Part shown: positions 28,714 through 37,133 of the stretch, piece by piece | Layout: every line of letters begins with the position of its first letter | How positions within the stretch are numbered: position 1 is the first letter of the stretch | Assembly: GCA_964626565.1 (NCBI GenBank) | Contig: CAZVFX010000017.1 | Coordinates: forward strand, 18,573-82,572 | Direction of reading: 5' to 3' | DNA length: 64,000 bases | Source of the DNA: CAZVFX01 sp964626565 | GTDB taxonomy: Bacteria > Myxococcota_A > UBA9042 > CAIXZC01 | The notes under the pieces: model-generated | The model's input: only the letters and a program-made list of their open reading frames with translations | The model's database searches: none | Told to the model about the DNA's origin: nothing | Translations under genes and position numbers: made by a program

Positions 28714-30360
28714 ATGATGTACAGAATTTCAGCGGTGGTGGTTCTGCTTTTCGTGGTCTTGTCATGCTCTCAGAAGGGGACAAAAGGGACCCCCGACACG
28801 TCGGAGCCTGTGCCTGACGTGGAGGCATCGGATTTTCGTTCCGGGGATGCGTGGGAAGCGGGCGGTGTTGACCTTTTTGAGGCCTTTGACTCGGGATTCG
28901 AGGAGACCGTTGATACGGATACCCCGGGCGACCTGGCGGATGTCGGGGCTGATGCTCCGGATCTCCCGGACGTTGCGATAGATACGGGGACAGACCTCTT
29001 CGTTGAAGTTGAAGCCGAAACTAAGGGCGAGTGCGAGGTGGCTGACGACTGCCTGGAGGCGGTGACCCCTGGGATTTGCCAGTTGCCGGCCTGCGAAGAG
29101 GGCAAGTGCGTGGTTGTGGAGGCGCCGCCGGGAACTGCGTGTGACGACGGTCAGGAGTGCACCGTTGGCGATAGCTGTCTGGAAGGGGCATGCGATCAGT
29201 TTGAGGCCGTGGAATGCGAATGGGACTGCGAGGATGAGGAAGATGAAGACGGCGATTTCCTCACCGACTGCAAGGACCCCGACTGCTACGGCGTGGGGGA
29301 TTGCAAACCTCCGGAGTGTGGCGATGAAGAGTGCAACGGCTCCGAGACTTGCGAGGGGTGCCCCGGTGACTGCGGCGAGTGCCCGGCCATTTGCGGCGAC
29401 GGCATTCTCAACCTGGAGCAGGGCGAGGAGTGTGACGACGGCAACAGCATGGGCGGGGACGGTTGCAGCGAAAACTGCGGCGCTGAGTCCGCTCCGGCAT
29501 ACGCGGGCGACATCGTTATCACCGAAATCATGAAGAGTCCGGAGGCCGGAGACGAGGCTGCGGGGGAGTGGTTCGAGATCTACAACGTAACCTCGTCCGA
29601 GGTTGATTTGAACGCCTGGTTCATCAAGGACTCCAACGACGATGAGCACCGGATCTTCCGGCCCGGGGGCGTGATTGTGCCTCCCGGCGGATACTACGTG
29701 CTGGGATCGAGCGACGACCTCGAAGTGAACGGCGGTGTGGAAGTTGGATACGTGTACTCGGATTTCTCCTTGTCCGACGACCTGGACCAGGTGATCATAA
29801 CGTCGGTGGACGCGGACGATGTCGATGTCGAGACGGGCGCCAGCCCGCCCACTCCGCAGACGATTATTGTCGACAAGGTGTACTACGACAATGACTCTTT
29901 CCCTTCACAAACGGGCAAAGCACTCAGCCTCACCTGGCCGATTCTGTCCGCGGAGGCCAACGACGAGCCGGAGAACTGGTGCGTGGCTCTGGACCAGTTT
30001 GGGGATGGAGACTTCGGCTCCCCCGGTTCAAAGAACCCGGAGTGCCCGGTTTGCGGTGATAAGTCTTGTGACGGAGAAGAGCATTGCGGTAATTGCCCCG
30101 GTGATTGCATTTGCGAAGAAGCAGAAACCTGTATCGACGGGGAGTGCTGCAATCCGTTCTGCGCGGGCAAGCAGTGCGGCGACGACGGCTGCGGAGGTGT
30201 CTGCGGCGAGTGCACCGTTCCGGGGTTCGATTGCGTCGACGGCGAATGCTTCTGCCAGTTCGATTGTGCAGGTAAGGAATGCGGGGGTGACGGGTGTGGG
30301 GGCACATGCGGTACCTGTGACCCGGGGGTGCCGTGCGTTGACGGTGCCTGCGAAGACTAG
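28714..30360 (+). CDS. Cys-rich lipoprotein with DUF4215-like and lamin-tail domains
   Basis: A 548-residue lipoprotein ('FVVLSCSQKG'). An acidic spacer rich in Asp, Glu and Val leads to Cys-rich units ('CEVADDCLEAVTPGICQLPAC'-like). A DUF4215-type unit follows ('CGDGILNLEQGEECDDGN'), then a single lamin-tail domain at about residues 265-430 ('IVITEIMKSPEAGDE', 'GEWFEIYNVTSSEVDL'). Two copies of the six-Cys module also found in the preceding gene close the protein. ATG 28714 and the adjacent ATG 28717 are both possible behind GGAG. It probably forms a two-gene surface-protein unit with 27172. It has no enzymatic motif. Confidence 0.83.
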   Translation: MMYRISAVVVLLFVVLSCSQKGTKGTPDTSEPVPDVEASDFRSGDAWEAGGVDLFEAFDSGFEETVDTDTPGDLADVGADAPDLPDVAIDTGTDLFVEVEAETKGECEVADDCLEAVTPGICQLPACEEGKCVVVEAPPGTACDDGQECTVGDSCLEGACDQFEAVECEWDCEDEEDEDGDFLTDCKDPDCYGVGDCKPPECGDEECNGSETCEGCPGDCGECPAICGDGILNLEQGEECDDGNSMGGDGCSENCGAESAPAYAGDIVITEIMKSPEAGDEAAGEWFEIYNVTSSEVDLNAWFIKDSNDDEHRIFRPGGVIVPPGGYYVLGSSDDLEVNGGVEVGYVYSDFSLSDDLDQVIITSVDADDVDVETGASPPTPQTIIVDKVYYDNDSFPSQTGKALSLTWPILSAEANDEPENWCVALDQFGDGDFGSPGSKNPECPVCGDKSCDGEEHCGNCPGDCICEEAETCIDGECCNPFCAGKQCGDDGCGGVCGECTVPGFDCVDGECFCQFDCAGKECGGDGCGGTCGTCDPGVPCVDGACED

Positions 30361-30428
30361 CTTATCCGGCGGCCTTGATTCCAGTGGGCCGCGATGTTAA
30401 TGTTCAGGGTGTCTGAGAGAGGTTCCGG

Positions 30429-33047
30429 TTGAGGAAGATCGCGATATATGGAAAGGGCGGCAGCGGCAAGTCCACTATCTCCGCCGCGCTGAGCGTGACC
30501 TTCGCCCGTCGCGGGATGAAGGTTCTCCATGTTGGCTGCGATCCGAAATCCGATTCGACGCTGACCATCACCGGAGGAAGCCGGCCGACAACTTTGTTGG
30601 AGTTGCTCTCGGAGGGCAAAGCCCGCCCTGAGGAATCGGATTACATTGTGCCGGGCAGGCTGGGCATCGAGTGTGTCGAGGCGGGTGGACCGGAGCCCGG
30701 TGCCGGATGTGGCGGTCGGGGCATTGCGAGGATGTTCGAGCTGTTCCAGGACATCGACCTGCTGGGCCGGCGTGACTACGACGTAGTTATGTTCGACGTG
30801 CTGGGAGACGTTGTGTGCGGTGGTTTTGCCGCACCTCTCCGGTACGGTTTCGCAGACCGCGCGTTCATCGTTGTTTCCGAAGAGCCGCTGTCGGTCTACG
30901 CGGCCAACAACATCATTCGGGCGCTGGTGACATACAGCGCCAACGGGGTGCAACTCGGGGGGCTCATCCACAACGTCTCCGACGATTTGTCTGCGGCCAA
31001 TCGACTGGACCGCTTTTCAAAGGCGATTGGCGGCGGTATTGCGGGGGTCGTACCCAGGGACGGTGCGATTCAGGAGGCGGAACTGGAGTACCTCACTGCC
31101 GCGGACCTGGATCCGGAATCCGGAACGGTGGCCGCGATCAATCGCCTCGCAGATAGCGTGTTGGCGTCGTTCGATGAGGTCCAGCCGCTTCCTCGGGCGT
31201 TGACCGTCGACGAGCTGTTTCACATTGTCTCGCCTGAAAGAGCGGGCAGAGAGCCGGCCGGCAAACTTACCCCCGGGGTAGGGGAGACTGTCCGGGAAAC
31301 AGCGCCCAGCGATGCCGGACCGGAGGAAGCGGGCGGAGAGGGTGCCGGGACCGTTCTGCGTGAACTGCCCCAGGACGCTCCCGTGGCCGCGGGCGAAGCG
31401 GGTCGAAATTCCCTGGCCGCGTTTCTGGAACTGTCCGGAGACAAGCTTGCCGGGATGCATCTGGAAGTGAGCGATTTTCTGTACAATCGCGGTACCCTGC
31501 AGTTCAGCCTCAAGAGCCATCGCATGCCGGAACTGGGCATCGAGCTGAAGCCGTTGGACAGCGGGTCGAAGAGCTATGCTCAAGCCGGGGATGTGTCGGT
31601 GTCCTATGTAACTTCGCTGAAGAAGAGCAGCACGGACGTACTCGACCACGTGGTGAGAATCCTCGATGGGAAGGGTGAAGTGTTTGTGCCGATCAGGGAG
31701 ATGCTGGCCGCAGACCCCGAGTCCGAGGTGGTTCCGACCACGGCAGAGGCCAGCGATGCGGTGAAGGCCACCGCGACCCCCGGATCTCGTCACTGGAGCG
31801 TGTGGGGCCAGGCGGGCACCAGGGGCAAGTTCTTCTATTTGCAGGAGAGGGCGCGGCTGGTTCTCGGCGATGTGAGGGTTGCCGACGGCTCGATCAACGT
31901 TCATCACGGCACCGACGCTTGTCAGAGCAGCGAGCAGCCCACCACCGCTTATTCGGTGCACTTTGTCCGTTTTCCCTGGCAGGCCCAGTACATCGAACAT
32001 GAAGAACGGGACATGTCCTACTGGTTCTTCACCAACATCGACGACTACGAACTGATTGCCGGCACCAACGCCCCGCTGGAACAGGCGCTGGACTTTGCCA
32101 AGACCATCGAAGGCAACCGGCCGGTGTGTGTGGACATAAGCTGCATTCCGGTTATCGCGGGTGAGGATTGGGAAGGCGTGGTGCGGCGGTTTTCCGAAGA
32201 TTACGACGGCACGGTGACCCTGGCTGCGGTGGCCGGCTCCGACGAGACCGACCAGATAGTCCGGGTTGCACAGAGGTGTGTTCCGGACACCGATGCCGAG
32301 GCACCGGCAAAGGTGCCTAACAGCGTTCACCTGGTAGGGTTTCCGCCGACGCGGATAACACGGGAGCTTGTGGAATTGCTCGAGGACGCCGGGGTTACGG
32401 TGTTGCAGCGGCAACTGCCCGCGGTGTCGCTGGACGGGCTGAACCGGTATCTCGAGGCGGAAGCCCAGTTGTTGTGGCCACAATCGGAGTACGAGCCGAT
32501 GTACTCTACTCTGTTCGAGAAGTTCCCCCTGAAGACGGTGCGGATTACGCCGCCCTTCGGGTTGGAAGGTACCCGGCGATTTGTGCATGAGGCGGCCGCG
32601 GCTGTGGGAGTGCCTGCCGCGCAGGTTGAAGAGCGCCTGGGGAGGTTCTTTGCTCAGGCAGAGGCGGAGCTGAAGGAGTTCAAGCCCCGGGCTCAGGAGC
32701 ACCGGCTGGGTATTGCGTTGACCTCTGCACAATCGGACCTTGCCAACGACGCGGCCAAGACCTGCGGCGTCCCCCTGGTTTCATTTCTCGAGGACCTGGG
32801 ATTCAAGGTGGAGTTGTTGCTGCACTCCGAGGAGGAGGCGCGGCTCAATTGGTGGTTGAAATCGGGTCTGTCCGCGGTGTACTCGGACTTGTCCGAGGAC
32901 CGGAGGGTCATGTCCGCGGGCCTGGGCCACTTCGCCCTGGCTGACCTGGAACCCGGGCTGGAAGGCGCGGTAAGAACCGCGCGGCGCCTGACCACCATTT
33001 GTGGAACGCCGTTTTTCAAGAACTTCGCCCGCTACATCAAGGCGTGA
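30429..33047 (+). CDS. Nitrogenase-like fusion: NifH-type Fe protein joined to a component-1-like domain
   Basis: An 872-residue protein. Residues 1-270 are a NifH/BchL-type iron protein: P-loop 'GKGGSGKST', 'GCDPKSDST', cluster cysteine C94 in 'GAGCGGRG' (which also keeps the Arg that is ADP-ribosylated in NifH), and C130 in 'LGDVVCGGF'. About 200 residues of linker and an unrecognised small domain follow. Residues about 470-872 look like a nitrogenase component-1 subunit: 'HHGTDAC' (C498) matches the NifD 'HGPVGC' site, and 'DISCIPVIAGED' (C572) matches 'TC--GLIGDD'. The first of the three usual cysteines was not found. The start is TTG 30429 behind GAGAGG. The next gene, 15 bp on, encodes the partner subunit. 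An ATP-driven reductase is likely; the substrate is unknown. Confidence 0.85.
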   Translation: MRKIAIYGKGGSGKSTISAALSVTFARRGMKVLHVGCDPKSDSTLTITGGSRPTTLLELLSEGKARPEESDYIVPGRLGIECVEAGGPEPGAGCGGRGIARMFELFQDIDLLGRRDYDVVMFDVLGDVVCGGFAAPLRYGFADRAFIVVSEEPLSVYAANNIIRALVTYSANGVQLGGLIHNVSDDLSAANRLDRFSKAIGGGIAGVVPRDGAIQEAELEYLTAADLDPESGTVAAINRLADSVLASFDEVQPLPRALTVDELFHIVSPERAGREPAGKLTPGVGETVRETAPSDAGPEEAGGEGAGTVLRELPQDAPVAAGEAGRNSLAAFLELSGDKLAGMHLEVSDFLYNRGTLQFSLKSHRMPELGIELKPLDSGSKSYAQAGDVSVSYVTSLKKSSTDVLDHVVRILDGKGEVFVPIREMLAADPESEVVPTTAEASDAVKATATPGSRHWSVWGQAGTRGKFFYLQERARLVLGDVRVADGSINVHHGTDACQSSEQPTTAYSVHFVRFPWQAQYIEHEERDMSYWFFTNIDDYELIAGTNAPLEQALDFAKTIEGNRPVCVDISCIPVIAGEDWEGVVRRFSEDYDGTVTLAAVAGSDETDQIVRVAQRCVPDTDAEAPAKVPNSVHLVGFPPTRITRELVELLEDAGVTVLQRQLPAVSLDGLNRYLEAEAQLLWPQSEYEPMYSTLFEKFPLKTVRITPPFGLEGTRRFVHEAAAAVGVPAAQVEERLGRFFAQAEAELKEFKPRAQEHRLGIALTSAQSDLANDAAKTCGVPLVSFLEDLGFKVELLLHSEEEARLNWWLKSGLSAVYSDLSEDRRVMSAGLGHFALADLEPGLEGAVRTARRLTTICGTPFFKNFARYIKA

Positions 33048-33062
33048 GGAGATAAGTATCGC

Positions 33063-34436
33063 ATGAAGGGAGAGGGCCACAGCAATCCCTACGGCCTCGG
33101 CGTGGGGATGGACGAAGAGTCGAAGGAATCGCCACAGCGCTTCGGCATCCCGTTCGGCTATCCTTCCGTGGTGGGAGCGTACCTCGCCGTGAACGCGGTC
33201 CCGGACACGTGGATGCTCGTGGACTCGGCAGATTGTGCGACGTTGCGGGCGGAGCTGATACACGACAATCATGACTGGCATTCCAGCCTCATCACGGTGG
33301 ACGGTCGATATCGTATCGCCAGCAGCGGGGTCTGTCCCAACACTGTCGCGCTGGGAAGAAACGAGGGACTGGCGGCGCAGATAGAGCAGATCGGCAAATC
33401 ACCGGGCTCCTTCCTGTTTGTCTATCCGGCGCCGGTGACCGCGATCGTGGGGCTGGACTACAACGTGGTTATCAACGAGGTTGCGGATCGGTTGGCCATG
33501 AAAGCGCTGGCCTTCAGCCCCGTGGAAGCGGTAGGTGACTGGCTCATCGGCTACGCGCTCATGATGGAGACTATAGCCCGCCACATCGAACTGCCGGACG
33601 TCAAGCCGGTGCCCGATACTGTGGCCTTCGTGGGTTACTTGTGGGACCGGAACGAGGGGGACCATGAAGGCTCCGTGAGGGAGTTGAAGACCCTGGTTCG
33701 TGCATTGGGATTGGAGGTGTCCTCGGTATGGTTCTCCGGAGTGCCCACCGAGGATTTGAGCCGGGTGGCCACTGCGTCGATTATCGTGGAGCTGCCCTAT
33801 GCGGGTAAGGCCGCGTCGATCCTGGCCGAGCGAACGGGTGCGAGGGTGATCAAGGCAGGTCTGCCCACCGGTTTGCAGGGAACCTTCGATTGGATGGAAC
33901 GGTTGGGGGAGGCCACCGGCCGTTCTGCCAAGGCCAGAGCGTTCATCGAACGGTCGGGCCCGCGGTTCTACGATCGGGTGGCGAAATCGGTGCTCGAGCA
34001 TTTTGTTGGAAAGGACTTCATGATCGCCACCGAAGCCAACCTGGCCATCGGTCTGGGCAGCCTGGTCGCTGAATTTGGCGGTCAAGTCAGGCTCCTCGGA
34101 CTGGCGGGCGGGACGGAGAGTGAGATACCGTTTGCCGCCGAGACGGTCTTGCGAAAGACGACCCTCGAAGCGCTGGGCAGCGCGGTGACCAGACTGGCTG
34201 AGCACAGCTCTCAGCCACTCCTCATCGGCAACGAACAAGCCATTGCCACCGTGGGATATCCCGACCTGCCGGTGGTGCCCATGGGCTTCCAATCGGGCGG
34301 CAGCCACTTCCTGTACGATGCTCCTTTTCTGGGGCTGGGCGGCGCGTTGAGCCTCATCGACCGTATTGGCAACACCCGGAACCTCATGGTGCTGCGCAAG
34401 AAGCACTACGGCGCGACATACGATCCCGACCAATAG
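33063..34436 (+). CDS. Nitrogenase component-1-like subunit (NifK/BchB-like)
   Basis: A 457-residue protein that follows the fusion gene by 15 bp and begins with ATG behind GGAG. It has the three-domain Rossmann-like layout of component-1 subunits: 'FGYPSVVGAYLAVNAVPD' then 'SADCATLRAEL' (C58), 'SSGVCPNTVALG' (C91), 'VAFVGYLWDRNEGDH', and 'GTFDWMERLGEATG' near the second-domain boundary. The third cluster cysteine expected before the 'IGDD'-type motif is replaced ('PAPVTAIVGLD'). It has only two cysteines in total. It probably forms a heteromer with the C-terminal half of the upstream protein and takes electrons from its Fe-protein half. It is not close enough to NifK, BchB or CfbD to name. 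Confidence 0.8.
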   Translation: MKGEGHSNPYGLGVGMDEESKESPQRFGIPFGYPSVVGAYLAVNAVPDTWMLVDSADCATLRAELIHDNHDWHSSLITVDGRYRIASSGVCPNTVALGRNEGLAAQIEQIGKSPGSFLFVYPAPVTAIVGLDYNVVINEVADRLAMKALAFSPVEAVGDWLIGYALMMETIARHIELPDVKPVPDTVAFVGYLWDRNEGDHEGSVRELKTLVRALGLEVSSVWFSGVPTEDLSRVATASIIVELPYAGKAASILAERTGARVIKAGLPTGLQGTFDWMERLGEATGRSAKARAFIERSGPRFYDRVAKSVLEHFVGKDFMIATEANLAIGLGSLVAEFGGQVRLLGLAGGTESEIPFAAETVLRKTTLEALGSAVTRLAEHSSQPLLIGNEQAIATVGYPDLPVVPMGFQSGGSHFLYDAPFLGLGGALSLIDRIGNTRNLMVLRKKHYGATYDPDQ

Positions 34437-34468
34437 TAATCCAAGATCCCACCTGCGAATCGAGAACC

Positions 34469-34504
34469 GCTAATTGAAAATTGAAAAATGCTAATTGAAA
34501 ATTG
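34469..34504 (+). repeat. Short AT-rich direct repeat between convergent genes
   Basis: A 15-bp sequence, GCTAATTGAAAATTG, occurs twice (34469-34483 and 34490-34504) with a 21-bp period. It lies in the 83-bp gap between the stops of the nitrogenase-like operon and nuoB and is followed by a small TGCC/GGCA hairpin at 34503-34514. The stretch is much richer in A and T than its surroundings and may act in termination. Confidence 0.7.
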
Positions 34505-34519
34505 CCTTTCGGCAGTTCC

Positions 34520-34981
34520 CTACCAGGCCATGGCCGGTCCCTTCTGGACCTTCTCCTGGAGTGCGATGATTCCGTCGAGGACCTGCTCCGGGCGGGGCGG
34601 GCAGCCGGGGATGTAAACGTCAACGGGCACGATGTGGTCTATGCCCGGCACCGCCGCGTAGTTGTCGTAGAATCCACCTGAGCTGGCGCAGGCGCCAAAG
34701 GCGACGACCCACTTCGGATCCATCATCTGGTCGTAGACGCGCTTGAGGATCGGCGCGTTCTTGAAGGACACCGTGCCCACCACCAGCAGCACATCGGCCT
34801 GCCGGGGCGTGAAGCGCGGAATCTCGGCACCCATCCGGGCCATGTCGAAGTGGGCGGAAGCCACCGACATGTATTCCATGGCGCAGCACGCAGTGACGAA
34901 CGGGTACTGGAACAGGGAGTATTTGCGTCCCCAATTGATGAACTCGGCGAACTTGGTCGTGAGAAAGTCTCCGGCTCCCAT
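34520..34981 (-). CDS. nuoB: NADH-quinone oxidoreductase subunit B-like protein
   Basis: A 153-residue NuoB/PSST-type subunit, which in complex I carries the terminal N2 [4Fe-4S] cluster next to quinone. All four cluster cysteines are present: the tandem C32-C33 in 'VTACCAMEYM', C98 in 'FGACASSGG' and C127 in 'VYIPGCPPRP'. The length is normal or slightly short. ATG 34981 follows 'gaggggg'. No nuoA, nuoC or nuoD neighbours it in the window; instead it follows the DsbA-like genes by 33 bp on the same strand. It could be part of a split complex I locus, or a NuoB paralogue from a related hydrogenase or reductase complex. Confidence 0.88.
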   Translation of the reverse strand: MGAGDFLTTKFAEFINWGRKYSLFQYPFVTACCAMEYMSVASAHFDMARMGAEIPRFTPRQADVLLVVGTVSFKNAPILKRVYDQMMDPKWVVAFGACASSGGFYDNYAAVPGIDHIVPVDVYIPGCPPRPEQVLDGIIALQEKVQKGPAMAW

Positions 34982-35014
34982 GAGCGTCCCCCTCGTTAGG
35001 GTCGGTGAAGAAGA

Positions 35015-36079
35015 CTATCTGCCAACGATATGCTTGTCAATAGCTTTTAGAAGCTCGCCCGCCACTCTGCTCGAACCTTCATATTGGCGTCCGTTGACGA
35101 AGAGGGACGGGACGCCATCCACGCCCAGCTTCTTGGCCTCTGCGAGGTCCGCGTCAACCTGGTCTTTCCACTTCTCTTCGTCGAGATCCTGGCGGAACCG
35201 GTCCATATCGAGCCCGATTTCCCCGGCAAAACGTTCCAACTCCTCCCTGGTCATCGCCCGGCCTTCATCAAAGAGGCGGTCGTGCATCGCCCAGAACTTG
35301 CCCTGGGCGTGTGCGGCAAGCGCGGCCTGGGCCGCCACGTGAGCCTGCTCATGACCAGACAGGGGGAAGTTCTTGAACACCAGACGCCCTCTGGCGCCCA
35401 GAAACCCGAGTAGCTGGTCCAAGGGCCCGGACAGCGACCGGCAGTGTGGGCACTGGAAGTCGGAGAAGACTACCAGCTCCACTTCATTGCCTTTACCCTT
35501 TGAAGGAGCCGAGTCTGTGGTGATCGCTACTGCCGATTTGGCGAACGGTTCGGCGGTCTCGGCAGCAGCCATGAGCGCGGCATAAGGATCGGCTACGCCC
35601 TGCTTCACCAATTCACGGCCGCGTGCCAGCTCTTCCACGATGAGGGGCCTGAGGTCGGCGAACGGTTTTGCTCCCCGCACCAGGCGTCCGTTGAAGAACA
35701 GGTTGGGCGTCCCGCGCACGCCTACCGCGGCCGCCTCTTCCATGTGGCGGTCTACGATGGCGCCGAAGCGCCGGGAATGTAGGGCCTCCAGAAAGGGCCC
35801 CATGTCCAGCCCGAGGGTCTCCCCATGGCCCTCGAGATCCTCGCGCGAAAGGGAGCGCTGATTGCGGAACAACAGGTCATGCATTTCCCAGAACTGACCT
35901 TGTGCACCCGCGGCCAGGGCGGCCTCCGCGGCCAGACGGGCTTCCTTGTGGAAGGGAAGGGGGAAGTTCTTGAAGACCACCCTCACCTCATTTGGAAACT
36001 CGGTGAGTACGGTGGTTAGGAGGCCCGAAACCTTGGAGCAATAGGGGCACTGAAAATCGGAGAAAACTACTATGGTCAA
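35015..36079 (-). CDS. Tandem DsbA-like thioredoxin-fold protein (probably continues from upstream gene)
   Basis: A 354-residue open frame with two DsbA-like (thioredoxin_4) domains. Active sites are 'FSDFQCPYC' (domain 1, start of frame) and 'FSDFQCPHC' (domain 2); cis-Pro loops are 'RGTPNLF' and 'DGVPSLF'. It lacks a signal peptide. The only usable start, TTG 36079, falls in the first core strand and cuts off the usual preceding segment. That segment ('VWKIPVLPEDPSLGPDSAP') is encoded in the same frame upstream, without an ATG, GTG or TTG, and joins the neighbouring DsbA-like gene at an A9 run. The natural product is therefore probably a three-domain fusion made by slippage, or the frame is broken by an indel. 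Confidence 0.75.
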   Translation of the reverse strand: MTIVVFSDFQCPYCSKVSGLLTTVLTEFPNEVRVVFKNFPLPFHKEARLAAEAALAAGAQGQFWEMHDLLFRNQRSLSREDLEGHGETLGLDMGPFLEALHSRRFGAIVDRHMEEAAAVGVRGTPNLFFNGRLVRGAKPFADLRPLIVEELARGRELVKQGVADPYAALMAAAETAEPFAKSAVAITTDSAPSKGKGNEVELVVFSDFQCPHCRSLSGPLDQLLGFLGARGRLVFKNFPLSGHEQAHVAAQAALAAHAQGKFWAMHDRLFDEGRAMTREELERFAGEIGLDMDRFRQDLDEEKWKDQVDADLAEAKKLGVDGVPSLFVNGRQYEGSSRVAGELLKAIDKHIVGR

Positions 36080-36147
36080 AGGGGCGGAGTCAGGGCCCAG
36101 GGAAGGGTCTTCGGGAAGAACAGGGATTTTCCAGACGGTGGGTGCGG

Positions 36148-36924
36148 CTATTGATTCGCTACTGCTTTTTTTTTGCTCTCGGCGCCGGCCGGGGTTCCGC
36201 CAAACTGCTCGCCGTTTATGAAGTACTTGACGAAGTTATCGGTCGCACCATTCTGTCTTGAAAGGGTTTCCGCCAGTTTCTCAATGGGGGTGCCGCCTGC
36301 GAGAGCCTCTTCCGCCTTCTTCAGTTCGGCGTCGATGACCTCCTGGAATTTTTCCACCGGCTGCGCGCCTCTGATGACCAGGCCGTTGATGATAAACATG
36401 GGGGTGCCGCGAATGCCGAGGGAGGCGGAGGCCGCCTGGTCGGCTTTGACGAAGGCCTCGACTCTGGGGTCGTTCATGTCCCACTGGAATCGATCGGTAT
36501 CGAGCCCCAGTTGACCTGCGAAGGTTACGAACTTATCCGGGCTAAGCGACCGGGCATTGCGAAAGATGAGGTCGTGCATCTCCCAGAACCGTCCCTGGAA
36601 GTGGGCTGCGACGGTAGCTTTGGCCGCGGGCAGGGCCAGCTTGTGGAAGCTCAAGGGATTGTGGCGGAACTGGATGTTCACCTTGTCGCCGTAGATCTCC
36701 CGCACTTTCGGGAGAGTCTCCAAGGACGCCCGGGCGCAGTAAGGACATTGGAAGTCGGAGATCTCATAGATGGTTATGAGTGCGTTCTTCGCCCCCTTTA
36801 CCGGGAAGGTGAGGCCTTCCCCTGCCTGGGCGGCGGGCCGCGGGGGCCACTTGACGATTATGCCGGCTGCAAATCCGATGAGTACCGCAAGGATGATGCC
36901 TACTACCGCCGCGTCTTTCTTCAT
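36148..36924 (-). CDS. Membrane-anchored DsbA-like thiol:disulfide protein
   Basis: A 258-residue protein with an N-terminal membrane anchor ('AAVVGIILAVLIGFAAGIIV') and one DsbA-like domain: 'EISDFQCPYCARAS' active site, helical insert ('FHKLALPAAKATVAAHFQG'), cis-Pro in 'RGTPMF'. ATG 36924 is chosen because 'gaggagagg' lies just upstream; the frame is open for 22 more codons. The frame ends 'ESKKKAVANQ' soon after an A9 tract (36166-36174). A -1 shift there enters the next frame without a stop and yields about 636 residues with three DsbA-like domains. It probably acts in the periplasm on disulfides; no DsbB-like partner is seen in the window. Confidence 0.85.
   Translation of the reverse strand: MKKDAAVVGIILAVLIGFAAGIIVKWPPRPAAQAGEGLTFPVKGAKNALITIYEISDFQCPYCARASLETLPKVREIYGDKVNIQFRHNPLSFHKLALPAAKATVAAHFQGRFWEMHDLIFRNARSLSPDKFVTFAGQLGLDTDRFQWDMNDPRVEAFVKADQAASASLGIRGTPMFIINGLVIRGAQPVEKFQEVIDAELKKAEEALAGGTPIEKLAETLSRQNGATDNFVKYFINGEQFGGTPAGAESKKKAVANQ
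36166..36174 (-). other. A9 homopolymer, candidate frameshift or slippage site
   Basis: On the coding (minus) strand the sequence reads AGC, nine A, GCAGTAGC. In frame 0 it encodes Lys-Lys-Lys and reaches a stop six codons later. A -1 shift, or one extra A in the transcript, continues into the 35015 frame through 'SSSESIAAP'. One fewer A would hit TAG almost at once. Confidence 0.6.
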
Positions 36925-37133
36925 GATCCCTCTCCTCAGCATGTCAGTTAGGCTTGCAGGAAAACCACCATACCATGTTAATCTTTCCATGCAAGGGGAA
37001 AGGAGCAGCCCTGCCGGTGTGTGAGGCGTGGCGATTCATGGGAGGTGTAAATGGCCTGAAGTGCCGGCGGTTTGGTGGTATAGTGGAGTTTGTGCGGCGG
37101 CTGAGCGAGGTGCCCCGTGAACGGAGGTGAGGT

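Noticed and set aside
31017..32732. A 571-codon frame antisense to the nitrogenase-like fusion
   Set aside because: It overlaps strongly conserved motifs on the plus strand and has no signature of its own.
36079..36081. TTG 36079 as a true start of an independent cytoplasmic DsbA-like protein
   Set aside because: The usual N-terminal strand is encoded upstream in frame, so an independent start is unlikely; kept only as the outer limit of the frame.
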